Source: an uncultured bacterium
GTDB lineage: Bacteria > Bacillota > Clostridia > Oscillospirales > Oscillospiraceae
Assembly: GCA_946548895.1 (NCBI GenBank)
Contig: CAMNQF010000006.1
Coordinates: 1-64,000 of the forward strand
Length of the DNA: 64,000 nucleotides
Direction: 5' to 3'
Below, piece after piece: positions 33,859 to 42,191 of the stretch. Numbering within the stretch: position 1 is the stretch's first letter; the number at the start of each line of letters is the position of its first letter. The notes under the pieces are model-generated. The model worked only from the letters and a program-made list of their open reading frames with translations, ran no database searches and was not told the DNA's origin. The position numbers were made by a program, and so were the translations under genes.

Positions 33859-35484
33859 ATGAGACTCAAAAAGGACAGCACTGAGCAAAAGCTAAGAGGA
33901 GCATATTACACACCATTACAGCTTGCAGATGCTATGGTGAGCCTTTTTGCGTCTCAAAATATCTCTACCATTTTGGAACCAAGTTGTGGAGATGGAGTAT
34001 TTCTTGACGCACTACAAAACCTTAATCTTCTGAATAAGGTGGAAAAAGTAACGGCTGTTGAAATCGAACCTGATGAGGCCGAAAAAGTTCGTGCCAGGTA
34101 TTCTGAGGTTGAGCAGATCGAAGTTTTCACCGAAGACTTTTTCGACTTCTATAATCGTGTTCTTGGCAAAGGACAGTACGATTTGATTTTGGGTAATCCC
34201 CCTTACATTCGCTATCAATATCTGAAAGAAAGTCAGCGAGAAATGCAATCTCAAATTTTGACTTCACATGGAATGAAAGCGAATAAGCTGATAAATGCGT
34301 GGGTTGCATTTATTGTGGCCTGCGTACAGCTGCTGTCTGAAAAGGGCAAGATTGCGTTTGTGATTCCAGCTGAAATCCTTCAAGTTGCGTACGCAGAGGA
34401 TTTGCGCCTATATTTGACTAATAATCTTGCGAAAATCACTTTGATTACATTCGAGCAACTTGTGTTCCCTGACATTGAACAAGAAGTCGTTGTGTTTATT
34501 GGTGAAAAAGGTGAAGAAGAGAAAGGCATTCGTATTATTGAAATGAATGATCTTGGCGGTTTTTCTCAATTAGATCTATCTCAAAATGGCTTCCAAAAGC
34601 TACAACATGTCAGGGAAAAATGGACAAAATACTTCGTAACTCCAGAAGAGATGGCGCTTATTCAGGAGCTACGTACAGATAAGCGTTTTGCCAAATTTTC
34701 TGAATATGGAATTATCAATATTGGAATAACCACAGGAAATAATAGATACTTCTCCATTACAGAAGAAACATCTGAGCACTACCAACTGGGCGAAGTCACT
34801 CTCCCTCTAATTGGAAGAAGTTCTCACGCTCACGGAATATACTTCACATCGGAAGATTGGGAAAATAATAAGCTTTCAAGGAAGCGAGCTCGACTAATTT
34901 ACTTCCCTGATATTCCGTATGATGAATACCCCGCTAAACATAAAGAGTACATTATGCTTGGTGAAACAAACGGTGAACATGAAGGATACAAATGCTCTAT
35001 TAGAGAACGGTGGTACATTATTCCTTCTGTGTGGGTTCCAGATGCGTTTTTTCTCAGGCGCAATAACTTATATCCGAAGTTCGTGCTTAATTGTTGCGGT
35101 GCGGTTTCAACTGACACTATGCACAGGATGAAATTCAATGCTAATGTGGAACCAGAAAACATCCTTCTGGCGTATTACAATAGCGTTTCTTTTGCTTTTA
35201 CAGAAATATGTGGCAGAAGCTATGGTGGCGGAGTTCTCGAAATTCTCCCTGGGGAGATGGGCAATATCCTTTTGCCCAAAATAGAACATATTGATTCCAG
35301 CCTACGCAACAGCATTCTTGAAGAAGTTGATAGAATTGTTCGGAATGATGAGAATATCGAAAAAGCACTTGACCTTGTAGACCAAGAGGTTCTGGTTAAT
35401 CTACTTAAGATTGAGCCGGATATTTGTAAGCATTTTAGGCGGATTTGGAAAAAGATGCAGAAGCGAAGATTAGGACGAGGATAA
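33859..35484 (+). CDS. Second N6-adenine DNA methyltransferase, Eco57I/TaqI-like
   Basis: A 541-residue methyltransferase 14 bases after the first enzyme. Motif X/start RGAYYTPLQLADAMV, motif I ILEPSCGDGVFLDAL near residue 38-52, motif IV ILGNPPYIRYQYL near 110, motif VIII-like KIAFVIPAEILQVAYAEDLR, and a C-terminal specificity domain (GIINIGITTGNNRYFSI; CGRSYGGGVLEILPGEMGNI). It lacks a nuclease domain. It may protect host DNA at the second strand or a second site. Low GC like the rest of the operon. Confidence 0.88.
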   Translation: MRLKKDSTEQKLRGAYYTPLQLADAMVSLFASQNISTILEPSCGDGVFLDALQNLNLLNKVEKVTAVEIEPDEAEKVRARYSEVEQIEVFTEDFFDFYNRVLGKGQYDLILGNPPYIRYQYLKESQREMQSQILTSHGMKANKLINAWVAFIVACVQLLSEKGKIAFVIPAEILQVAYAEDLRLYLTNNLAKITLITFEQLVFPDIEQEVVVFIGEKGEEEKGIRIIEMNDLGGFSQLDLSQNGFQKLQHVREKWTKYFVTPEEMALIQELRTDKRFAKFSEYGIINIGITTGNNRYFSITEETSEHYQLGEVTLPLIGRSSHAHGIYFTSEDWENNKLSRKRARLIYFPDIPYDEYPAKHKEYIMLGETNGEHEGYKCSIRERWYIIPSVWVPDAFFLRRNNLYPKFVLNCCGAVSTDTMHRMKFNANVEPENILLAYYNSVSFAFTEICGRSYGGGVLEILPGEMGNILLPKIEHIDSSLRNSILEEVDRIVRNDENIEKALDLVDQEVLVNLLKIEPDICKHFRRIWKKMQKRRLGRG

Positions 35485-35526
35485 AGCGATGGTTGGGCCT
35501 AAATTTGAACGAAGGGAGGAAAATCT

Positions 35527-36525
35527 ATGGAATGGAGCGGCTGTATGAGTTTACTCCAAGGATATTTGGAAAATAGCCCTTTGATAGTTTTAGGCTCAGG
35601 TGCATCTATGCCATACGAGCTTCCTTCTATGAGTGGGCTTGCAGAAAAAATAAGGAAATCCAATATTGTGATTTCCGATCCTAATTATAATACCTTTTGT
35701 GCGGCAGTAGACAATTCAGGACTGGAAGGCGCAATAGATGCTGTGACTCTTCTTCCTGAAACACTAAAAGAAATTCGTAAAGTGGTCTGGAAAACTGTCA
35801 ACGAGAAGGATCTTCTCTATTTTGATCAACATCCTATGAACCCACCACAAGCATTGGTTGAGCTAATTAGAAAGGTACTTGCCCCCACTCCTAATAAAGC
35901 ATCTATTGTAACTACCAATTATGACAGATTGGCAGAATATGCCGCTGATGGAGTTGGCGCAACCACAGTTACTGGATTTGAGGGTTCCTTAATTAAAAGA
36001 TTAGAACTCCCTTCGGTCCCGTTAAAAGCAAAACGAACACGATCTCGTGAAAGAGTTGTTGACATTTGGAAAGTTCACGGTTCTCTGGACTGGTTTATTG
36101 CTCCCGATGGAACGGTTACAGCATTCCCGCTTACTCGAACAATTCCTAATGATTTTCAGCCCCTGATTATTCCTCCCGGTAAAGAGAAATACAGTAGCAC
36201 ACATGATGAGCCATATCGAACTGTTATTGCGGAGGCAGATAATGCTTTTGTGCAAGCTGGTGCATACTTATGCGTAGGCTATGGTTTTAACGATGAACAT
36301 ATTCAGCCAAAGCTTTTAGCGCAGATTTCTAAAGGTAAACCTATTGTTATTCTTGCCAGAACTATGACCCCAGCTTGTAGAAAGCATATTGTGGAAGCAG
36401 GGATAAGCAAATACCTTGTTTTTGAGTTTTCAGATTCCACCCATACCAAAGTATATGGCAATGGGTGGGAAGAAATATATGAAGGTCAATATTGGCTCTT
36501 GGATAACTTTATAGAAATTTGGTGA
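35527..36525 (+). CDS. SIR2-domain defence protein, partner of HerA
   Basis: A 332-residue protein of the SIR2/Rossmann type. NAD-site motifs: VLGSGAS (residues 21-27), TTNYDRL (129-135, Asn131 and Asp133), KVHGSLDW with His184, and VGYGFNDEHI (250-259). This is the catalytic set of defence NADases rather than deacetylases. GGGAGG precedes ATG 35527. It is followed at 11 bases by a HerA ATPase; SIR2-HerA pairs are a known anti-phage system in which the complex depletes NAD+ on infection. Here it is in one operon with two methyltransferases. Confidence 0.88.
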   Translation: MEWSGCMSLLQGYLENSPLIVLGSGASMPYELPSMSGLAEKIRKSNIVISDPNYNTFCAAVDNSGLEGAIDAVTLLPETLKEIRKVVWKTVNEKDLLYFDQHPMNPPQALVELIRKVLAPTPNKASIVTTNYDRLAEYAADGVGATTVTGFEGSLIKRLELPSVPLKAKRTRSRERVVDIWKVHGSLDWFIAPDGTVTAFPLTRTIPNDFQPLIIPPGKEKYSSTHDEPYRTVIAEADNAFVQAGAYLCVGYGFNDEHIQPKLLAQISKGKPIVILARTMTPACRKHIVEAGISKYLVFEFSDSTHTKVYGNGWEEIYEGQYWLLDNFIEIW

Positions 36526-36536
36526 GGAGGGGTACA

Positions 36537-38246
36537 ATGAGCATATTCGAATATACGCCCGAAGAACTACTTGGTACTGTTGAAAGCGTAGATACATCTA
36601 CTGTGATAGTAAAAGTTGAGAATGACGATAAGCTGCGTGGATTACAGGTAAACCATTTAATCTCTATTCAAAGCTCAAAAATAGGACAGCACCTAATAGG
36701 TTTGGTATCCAAAATAATCCGCAAGTCAGCGTACAGTGATCCGGTTGCAGAATTATCTCCTGAATTGGGTTTTAATATTATTAAAGTGATTCTAATCGGA
36801 ACACATTTTGACAAGGATGCCGGAAAAGATAATGTCTTTCGTCGTTCTTTAGCTACCATTCCAACCATAAATGCTGAATGCCATCTTATACATGGAGAGA
36901 GATTAAAGCGATTCATGCAAGCAATATCTTCTATTCCGGAAGGTGAAGATGCAGTTAGTTTGCAAATCGGTAATTATTCTATTGATGAAGATGCTACGGC
37001 TTGGCTTAATGGAAATAAATTGTTCCAACGCCATGCAGTAATTGTTGGTAGTACAGGATCAGGAAAATCATGGTGTGTAGCTAAAATACTTGAACAGGTT
37101 GCAGTTCTAAAATCAGCAGATGCAATATTGTTTGATATACATGGCGAATACTCTACTTTGCAAAGTGATAGTTTTACGCACCTTAAGGTTGCGGGACCGA
37201 ATGATGCAATAGGCGAAGGGATGCTTTTCCTTCCATATTGGTTGCTTACTTATGAAGAAATGCTATCACTCATGCTTGATAGGAGCGACAATAATGCTCC
37301 GAACCAAGCTATGATGTTCAGCAGCGCTGTTATTGAAGGGAAAAAGCAATTTCTGACTGATGCAGGGAAAGCCGAGATGGAGGCAAATATCACTTTGGAT
37401 AGCCCTATCCCTTATAATCTTAATGCGTTGCTTTCTTTTTTGAAATCGAAAGATGAGGAAATGGTACCTGGAGCTAAAGCGAATACTGAAAAGCAAGGCC
37501 CATACTTCGGAAAGCTTACTCGTTTCATTCAGCGTTTGGAAACCAAGCAAAAAGACAAACGTTTAAATTTCATGTTTGCATCAGAGGCCGATTTGCTTAG
37601 TTATGATTACATGTGTGTACTCTGTAGCAAGTTAATGTTGCCCGCTGAAGAAGGCAAAAAAGGTGTAAAAATTATTGATTTTTCCGAGGTGCCGTCAGAT
37701 ATTCTTCCGTTAATCGTGTCTCTTATTGCTCGTGTTATTTTTTCTGTTCAGCAATGGACGACTGTTGAACATCGACATCCTATTGCAATTTTCTGTGATG
37801 AGGCACATTTGTATATCCCAGCAAACACCGAAAAAAGCATTGATGATGCCAGTTTAATCACTTTTGAACGTATTTCAAAAGAAGGTAGAAAATACGGAAT
37901 CGGTTTAGTTGTCATTTCGCAACGACCGTCAGAAGTCAATAGAACGGTTCTTAGTCAAAGTAATAATTTTATTGCGATGAGATTGACAAATGTTGATGAT
38001 CAATCTGTTGTTAAGCGTTTGCTACCAGATAGTTTAGGCGATTATGCTGAAATGCTCCCCATTCTTGATATTGGAGAAGCTTTGGTTGTTGGAGATGCAA
38101 GTCTTTTGCCAAGTCGTATAAGAATTTCACCCCCTACTCTAAAACCTCGCAGTGCAACAATTGATTTCTGGGACGAATGGTCTAAGCCCACCTCTACTGT
38201 TGATATTTCAGGAGCTATCGAGGCATTACGAAAACAATCGAAATAA
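36537..38246 (+). CDS. HerA/FtsK-like ATPase of the SIR2-HerA system
   Basis: A 569-residue hexameric ATPase starting at ATG 36537 (GAGGAGGGG upstream). The N-terminal HAS-barrel-like domain (LLGTVESVDTSTVIVKV) is followed by Walker A GSTGSGKSW near residues 171-179, Walker B IAIFCDEAHLYIP with Asp421, and the sensor VISQRPSEVNRTVLSQ. The C-terminal end has PSRIRISPP, usual in HerA. It would assemble with the SIR2 protein into the effector complex, and might move along or sense DNA ends. Last gene of the operon, then a strong terminator. Confidence 0.9.
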   Translation: MSIFEYTPEELLGTVESVDTSTVIVKVENDDKLRGLQVNHLISIQSSKIGQHLIGLVSKIIRKSAYSDPVAELSPELGFNIIKVILIGTHFDKDAGKDNVFRRSLATIPTINAECHLIHGERLKRFMQAISSIPEGEDAVSLQIGNYSIDEDATAWLNGNKLFQRHAVIVGSTGSGKSWCVAKILEQVAVLKSADAILFDIHGEYSTLQSDSFTHLKVAGPNDAIGEGMLFLPYWLLTYEEMLSLMLDRSDNNAPNQAMMFSSAVIEGKKQFLTDAGKAEMEANITLDSPIPYNLNALLSFLKSKDEEMVPGAKANTEKQGPYFGKLTRFIQRLETKQKDKRLNFMFASEADLLSYDYMCVLCSKLMLPAEEGKKGVKIIDFSEVPSDILPLIVSLIARVIFSVQQWTTVEHRHPIAIFCDEAHLYIPANTEKSIDDASLITFERISKEGRKYGIGLVVISQRPSEVNRTVLSQSNNFIAMRLTNVDDQSVVKRLLPDSLGDYAEMLPILDIGEALVVGDASLLPSRIRISPPTLKPRSATIDFWDEWSKPTSTVDISGAIEALRKQSK

Positions 38247-38292
38247 GAGGAAGAACGGATAAGTACGAAAATCGGGCATAGTAGGTAAAAGT

Positions 38293-38332
38293 GGCGGCAT
38301 GGGATACCAAAATCCTGTGCTGCCGTTTTTTT
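38293..38332 (+). terminator. Terminator of the defence operon
   Basis: GGCGGCATGGGAT pairs with ATCCTGTGCTGCC (three G-T pairs) and is followed by seven T residues. It lies 46 bases after the herA stop and about 30 bases before the right end of the inner element. Confidence 0.8.
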
Positions 38333-38360
38333 GGCGAAATTATCCTTGACAAATGGCGTC

Positions 38361-38447
38361 TTGGTTGATGATGGAATTCGAATCGCCCAACCGGGCATCC
38401 TCCTGACTGAGCCGTCCGTAGAGGATCGTATATTTTTGGCTTGCCAT
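38361..38447 (-). pseudogene. Large serine recombinase of the outer element, N-terminal fragment
   Basis: A leftward start, AAAGGAGG then ATG 38447, encodes MASQKYTILYGRLSQEDARLG then DSNSIINQ: the first 29 residues of a large serine recombinase, including the catalytic Ser14 in GRLSQED. After Gln29 the frame enters the inner element (DAICQG, stop at 38343). The remaining 532 residues lie at 24557-26155. Joined, they make a normal protein of about 561 residues. Position directly after the relaxase and small gene is the expected place for the outer element's recombinase. Confidence 0.88.
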
Positions 38448-38530
38448 TTTTATGATTTCCTCCTTTCCGGGGGCAAGCCGGTACGGTACACACACTATAC
38501 CGCACCGGCCCGCCGAAGTCTACTGAAACC

Positions 38531-38809
38531 TTACCCGGTGCGGGTATCTTTTTTCAACTCGACGTCAATGAGTTCCAGCATTTTGTCTGTGGGAGTGGCG
38601 GTGGGGTGGCTGGGGAATACGGAGGAGATGTGGAAACACTTTCCTTCAATGAGCATCTTCCGTTCGCGGACATAGTGCCCCTCGCGCCGCCAAGAGTCCG
38701 TGTCACGAAAAATCGTATTGACGCCATCTTCCTCCTGCTGCAAAATCGCGCTTTCCGGGTGGTAGGCACCCAGCATCCCGGTGGTCATGTATTCCTGCAA
38801 TTCGGTCAT
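38531..38809 (-). CDS. Small protein of the mobilizable element
   Basis: A 92-residue protein starting at ATG 38809 with AAAGGAG upstream, between relaxase and recombinase. It begins MTELQEYMTTGMLGAYHPES and has a conserved-looking KMLIEGKCFHISSVFPSHP core followed by DKMLELIDVELKKD. Similar short genes are regular between relaxase and recombinase in Clostridial mobilizable elements; their role is unknown. Confidence 0.75.
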   Translation of the reverse strand: MTELQEYMTTGMLGAYHPESAILQQEEDGVNTIFRDTDSWRREGHYVRERKMLIEGKCFHISSVFPSHPTATPTDKMLELIDVELKKDTRTG

Positions 38810-38829
38810 AGAACTCCTTTCCCCCTGCT

Positions 38830-39825
38830 TCACAGGGTCTGTTCAAAATGGTATTCTTCGCCGCCAAACTTCTGGCCCATGGCCAGCTTTTTCAATGCTT
38901 CCCGGCGGCGCTGTTTGCTGTCCGTCCAGACGGGAGGTGCGGGGAGCTGCCACTCCTCATCGCGCTCCAGGTCGGTTGCTACCCGGAACCACCCGGCGGC
39001 CAGCTCACCCAGCCAGCCCTCGTCTGGCTCCACCGTTTGGGGACGGAAGCCTGTGGCCTGACGGTAGAGGAACAGCATCTCAAGGTTTTCCTTGAGGAAG
39101 GTTTCATCATGGAGGCTGCTGTCCCGGCACTTGCGCCCGTTGGGACAGGTGAAGGTGATGTGCTTCCGGGTGTCCGACCAGGAAACCTCATAACCCTCCA
39201 CCTCCATGTTTTCGATGAAGCTCTCCCGGCTGGTGGCGTATTCCAGCGCTTCGTTGATGGCCTGGATCAGATCCAGCTTCCAGCTGTCACCGCGCAGACC
39301 GGCCTGGTATTCGCCGGGCTTCATGCGCCTCTTTTTGGTACGCAGTTCGCACTCGTCCAGCACCCGAAGACCGTGGGCCAGACAGATTTCATCGTTCACT
39401 TTACGGTGCGTCAGCAGGTCGCAGGGGCTTTGATGGAGCTTGTGGCCGTCCTTGTGGCTGACGCTGTTTACCACCATGTGGTTGTGCAAATGGCCGGTGT
39501 CAACGTGGGTGGCGATCACCACCTCGAAGTTCGGGAACTGCCGCTGGGCAAACTCCAGACCGATGGCGTTGACCTCCTGGGGCGTGATGTCGTCCTCCAC
39601 GGAGAAAGATTGGACGAAGTGGTAGAACTGCGTCCCTCCTGTTTTGCGAAAGCGTTCCTTGGTCATCTGCATCTCGATGAATGCGGACTGTGGAACACAG
39701 TTGTTGCCGGTGACCAGCCACATATCGCCCCAGCGGGTCTTTTCTTCCTTCTCCACGTAGTCGAGCACGCCGCGCATGGAACTGGCGGACTGTTTTTTGC
39801 ATTGGATCGCGGTGAAGGTCGCCAT
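38830..39825 (-). CDS. Relaxase/mobilization nuclease (MobA/VirD2 type)
   Basis: A 331-residue relaxase that nicks the transfer origin and stays on the DNA end. It begins MATFTAIQCKKQSASSMRGVLDYV, with a likely catalytic Tyr in this N-terminal part, and has the metal-binding His cluster in ATHVDTGHLHNHMVVNSV. ATG 39825 overlaps the mobC stop (TGATG), so the pair is coupled. The C-terminal part is shorter than in conjugative plasmids. It is intact, so the outer element could still be mobilised if excised by other means. Confidence 0.9.
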   Translation of the reverse strand: MATFTAIQCKKQSASSMRGVLDYVEKEEKTRWGDMWLVTGNNCVPQSAFIEMQMTKERFRKTGGTQFYHFVQSFSVEDDITPQEVNAIGLEFAQRQFPNFEVVIATHVDTGHLHNHMVVNSVSHKDGHKLHQSPCDLLTHRKVNDEICLAHGLRVLDECELRTKKRRMKPGEYQAGLRGDSWKLDLIQAINEALEYATSRESFIENMEVEGYEVSWSDTRKHITFTCPNGRKCRDSSLHDETFLKENLEMLFLYRQATGFRPQTVEPDEGWLGELAAGWFRVATDLERDEEWQLPAPPVWTDSKQRRREALKKLAMGQKFGGEEYHFEQTL

Positions 39826-40139
39826 CAGCGCACCTCTCGAATGAGCATCCCCAGCGTATCGCACAGCCGGGTGTACTCTTGAACGAGGTCGTCCCCTCGC
39901 AGAACAGTGATCCGTCCCATGTTGGCCAGCGTGGTGAGCTGGTTGAGGTTGCGGCCCTGGGCTTTCAGCTCAGAGAGCAGACCGTCCAGCCCGTCTACCC
40001 GGACAATCTCCTTGCCGAGGGCGCAGGTGGTGAGGTAGTCCGTGACCGTCATACCTGCGGCCCTGGCCCGCTGGTGGATGGCCTTTTTGTCCGCCGCCGT
40101 CATCCTGGCGGTGATGATCTCGGTTTTTCTTTTCTGCAT
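39825..40139 (-). CDS. Relaxosome accessory protein MobC
   Basis: A 104-residue MobC family protein: ribbon-helix-helix start (KTEIITARMTAADKKAIHQRARAAGMTVTDYL), then the family core LKAQGRNLNQLTTLANMGRI. It binds near oriT and helps the relaxase open DNA. Its gene starts next to a 267-base region rich in hairpins (40140-40406), the likely transfer origin. Confidence 0.9.
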   Translation of the reverse strand: MQKRKTEIITARMTAADKKAIHQRARAAGMTVTDYLTTCALGKEIVRVDGLDGLLSELKAQGRNLNQLTTLANMGRITVLRGDDLVQEYTRLCDTLGMLIREVR

Positions 40140-40406
40140 TTATGTCCTTTCTCCCCCTTTAGGGGGCAGGGGGTGCCGGGGCATCACCCCGGCGAGTGCG
40201 GCACGGCGTATAGCCGGACGCGATGCTTGCCCTACCCAAAAGGGTAGGCTTCCGCCCCAGCGGGGCGCTTCTGCCATGCCCTAAACTGGACGCTCCCCAC
40301 AAACGGCCCACAAAGGCCGCACACCGCGCCCGAACCGTTTTGCGGGTCATTCCCCGCCTCACCCCGCAAAAGCGGGCACAGGGCCGCACACGGGCCAACG
40401 CGGCGG
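40140..40406. other. Candidate transfer origin (oriT) region
   Basis: No gene is supported. Short hairpins are dense: GCCGGGG/CCCCGGC near 40173-40193, CTACCC-AAAA-GGGTAG (40233-40248), CGCCCCAGCGGGGCG (40254-40268) and CCCGC-AAAA-GCGGG (40364-40377). Together with its place before mobC and relaxase this suggests oriT. The nick site cannot be read from sequence alone. Confidence 0.5.
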
Positions 40407-41447
40407 TCACACGGCAACAGGGTCAACAGGGACGGTATTTCCGGCCCCGGCATTACCGGCACTATCGGCACGGCGCAGTTCGATCAGCCGCTTTCCGTTG
40501 CTCCGGCGCACTGCCGCCGTGATACCGATTTCGCTTAGAGCCGCAACGCTTTGCAGAATTTTTCGGGACACGTTTTTCGGCGTGACGCCCTCCTGTCCGT
40601 CAGGGTCGATGCGCTGGGCCAGCTCGGTGGGAGTGCCGATGAATCCGGCGCTGCCGCGCAGCAATTCAGAGAGGAGAAAAATGATGCGGCCACCCAGCAA
40701 TTCCGGGCGCTGGTAGCTGTCCGCTGTCGCCTCCCACACGTTGTCGGCGTTGCGGCGCAGCTCCAGCTCCCGGTACTCGATGTCCCGACCAATGCAGCTG
40801 AGACGCGCCCTGCCGCTTCCCCGCTGTTCCTCCACCAACGTAAAGCTGGCGTCCACCGCGCCGCTGATGGCGGTGGTACCGGAGATGCGGTTGAACACAT
40901 CGTCTGCCTTCTCCTTGCGCAGATGATGGACGAGCAGGATGGCGATACCGTGGGCGTCGGCCAGCTTTTTCAGCGCGGACAGGTCGCGGTAGTCATTGGC
41001 GTAAGTGTTGTCGTAGGTTGTGCCCCGGATCATCTGGAGCGTGTCGATGATGACCAGCACCGTGTCCGGGTGTTCCGCCAGGAACTGCCGGAGCTGCTCC
41101 TCCAGCCCGTCGCCCAGGATGCGGCTCTCGGTGCAGAAGTGGACGTTGGACGGAGCATCCTCTGTCACACCGAACAGCCGGTTCTGGATGCGCAGCTGGG
41201 AATCCTCCAGGCAGAGGTAAAGCGTGGTACCCTGCTTCACCGGCAGACCCCAGACAGGTTCGCCCTTGGCCACGGTGACGGCCAGCCACAGGGCTAACCA
41301 GGATTTGCCCACTTTGGGCGAACCCGCCAGGATGTGCAGGCCCTGGGAGATCAGCGTGTCCACCACGAAGTTCAACGGCTGGAGCGGCTGGCCCATCAAG
41401 GTCTCGCCGTCAATGGTGGGCAGGCGGTTTGGATACGTGTTGTTCAT
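40407..41447 (-). CDS. RepA-like AAA ATPase/helicase
   Basis: A 346-residue hexameric RecA-type ATPase resembling RSF1010 RepA. Walker A is AGSPKVGKSWLALWLA near residues 41-56, Walker B is VLVIIDTLQMIRG near 130, and ILLVHHLRKEKADD is the following motif. The C-terminal 100 residues form a winged-helix-like part (GTPTELAQRIDPDGQEGVTPKNVSRKI). Such proteins are regular in Clostridial mobilizable elements and probably unwind or prime the element after transfer. Confidence 0.88.
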   Translation of the reverse strand: MNNTYPNRLPTIDGETLMGQPLQPLNFVVDTLISQGLHILAGSPKVGKSWLALWLAVTVAKGEPVWGLPVKQGTTLYLCLEDSQLRIQNRLFGVTEDAPSNVHFCTESRILGDGLEEQLRQFLAEHPDTVLVIIDTLQMIRGTTYDNTYANDYRDLSALKKLADAHGIAILLVHHLRKEKADDVFNRISGTTAISGAVDASFTLVEEQRGSGRARLSCIGRDIEYRELELRRNADNVWEATADSYQRPELLGGRIIFLLSELLRGSAGFIGTPTELAQRIDPDGQEGVTPKNVSRKILQSVAALSEIGITAAVRRSNGKRLIELRRADSAGNAGAGNTVPVDPVAV

Positions 41448-41533
41448 GTGTTATCCTCCTTAAGTGTATTGAGAGGATCACCCTCTCATTTCCATAGGAC
41501 ACTCGGAAACGGTTTGTAAACCATGGAAAACAA

Positions 41534-41575
41534 AAAATTGAACCGCGCTGTCAACTGACAGCGCGGTTCAATTTT
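41534..41575 (-). terminator. Very strong terminator after the sigma-like gene
   Basis: AAAATTGAACCGCGCTGTC, loop AACT, then GACAGCGCGGTTCAATTTT: a perfect 19-pair stem that overlaps the last codons of the sigma-like gene and is followed leftward by TTGTTTTC. It separates this gene from the RepA-like gene, so the latter needs its own promoter or read-through. Confidence 0.8.
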
Positions 41576-41937
41576 CGGTTCAGCGTTCTCAGCCGCTTTG
41601 AGATGGCCATCCTGGACACACCTAAACGCCTGCCAATCTCCTCCATAGACAGTTCCTTGTCATATCGAAGGAAGATCAACTCTCGCTCCCGTTCTTCCAG
41701 TCCAGCCACGGCTTCCCGCAGTGTTTCAAGCTGGAGGTTCTTCAAAGCGACGTCCTCCGTCACACGCTCGGCATCTCCATAGCTGGACAGCACCGTTTCA
41801 AAATTCCTTTTACTCAGGTGTCTTTGATCCCGCTTGTACTGCGCCCGCATACGGCGGCGGTCTCGCTCTAAAAAGTCTGCGACCTCCTTTGGCACTGATA
41901 CTTGCTGGCCTTGATAAGTAACGACTGTGTCGTTCAT
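41551..41937 (-). CDS. Sigma-70 region 4-like regulator
   Basis: A 128-residue protein whose C-terminal 60 residues are a sigma region 4 helix-turn-helix: LEERERELIFLRYDKELSMEEIGRRLGVSRMAISKRLRTL. The N-terminal part is charged (DFLERDRRRMRAQYKRDQRHL) and lacks region 2, so it is more likely an accessory DNA-binding protein than a full sigma factor. First gene of the leftward outer-element set. Confidence 0.82.
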   Translation of the reverse strand: MNDTVVTYQGQQVSVPKEVADFLERDRRRMRAQYKRDQRHLSKRNFETVLSSYGDAERVTEDVALKNLQLETLREAVAGLEERERELIFLRYDKELSMEEIGRRLGVSRMAISKRLRTLNRKLNRAVS

Positions 41938-42140
41938 TGACGTCCTTTCCGCTTACACGAAAAGGCGCACACCCGCGCTGCCGGCACAGCGCCAAATACT
42001 GTGGAACACTCATGGATATTTCATCGTACAGTGGGGTTCAAATGCCCTGTGCGGCCCATGAATGTCAGAGGTCACACATCGGTGTGGACCTCACCGGAAA
42101 GCTGCAGATATTGGCTTCCGCCTATTTGGTATTATATCCC

Positions 42141-42185
42141 TGTCGACAGAATTTGTCACGCGAATTTTGTCGACAAATACCAGCA
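42141..42185. promoter_or_regulatory. Two TGTCGACA palindromes upstream of the element genes
   Basis: TGTCGACA occurs at 42141-42148 and 42178-42185, 37 bases apart, inside an AT-rich stretch with a third partial TTTGTCAC between. It lies between the sigma-like gene (start 41937) and the end of the gene at 42192, in a promoter-like region of 254 bases that holds no gene. Probably an operator pair for the element's regulator; the binding protein is unknown. Confidence 0.4.
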
Positions 42186-42191
42186 GAAAAA

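Larger units (their letters stand above)
26157..38363. mobile_element. Inner 12.2 kb serine-recombinase element carrying a defence operon
   Basis: Bounds come from rejoining the split recombinase: left flank ends AGGCGCTG (to 26158), right flank begins TTGGTTGATG (38361). Joining through a shared TG gives an in-frame SNSIINQ-RLLLEKY, the expected family sequence, so the insertion left at most a two- or three-base repeat, as expected for a serine recombinase. Contents in order: tnpV, stalk-domain gene, structured leader, tnpW, large serine recombinase, decayed mobilization region, then an AT-rich defence operon. The ends share only a weak imperfect inverted match. Confidence 0.8.

Noticed and set aside
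38848-39882. Rightward open frame of 344 codons opposite the relaxase
   Set aside because: Antisense shadow of a clear relaxase gene with His-site motif.
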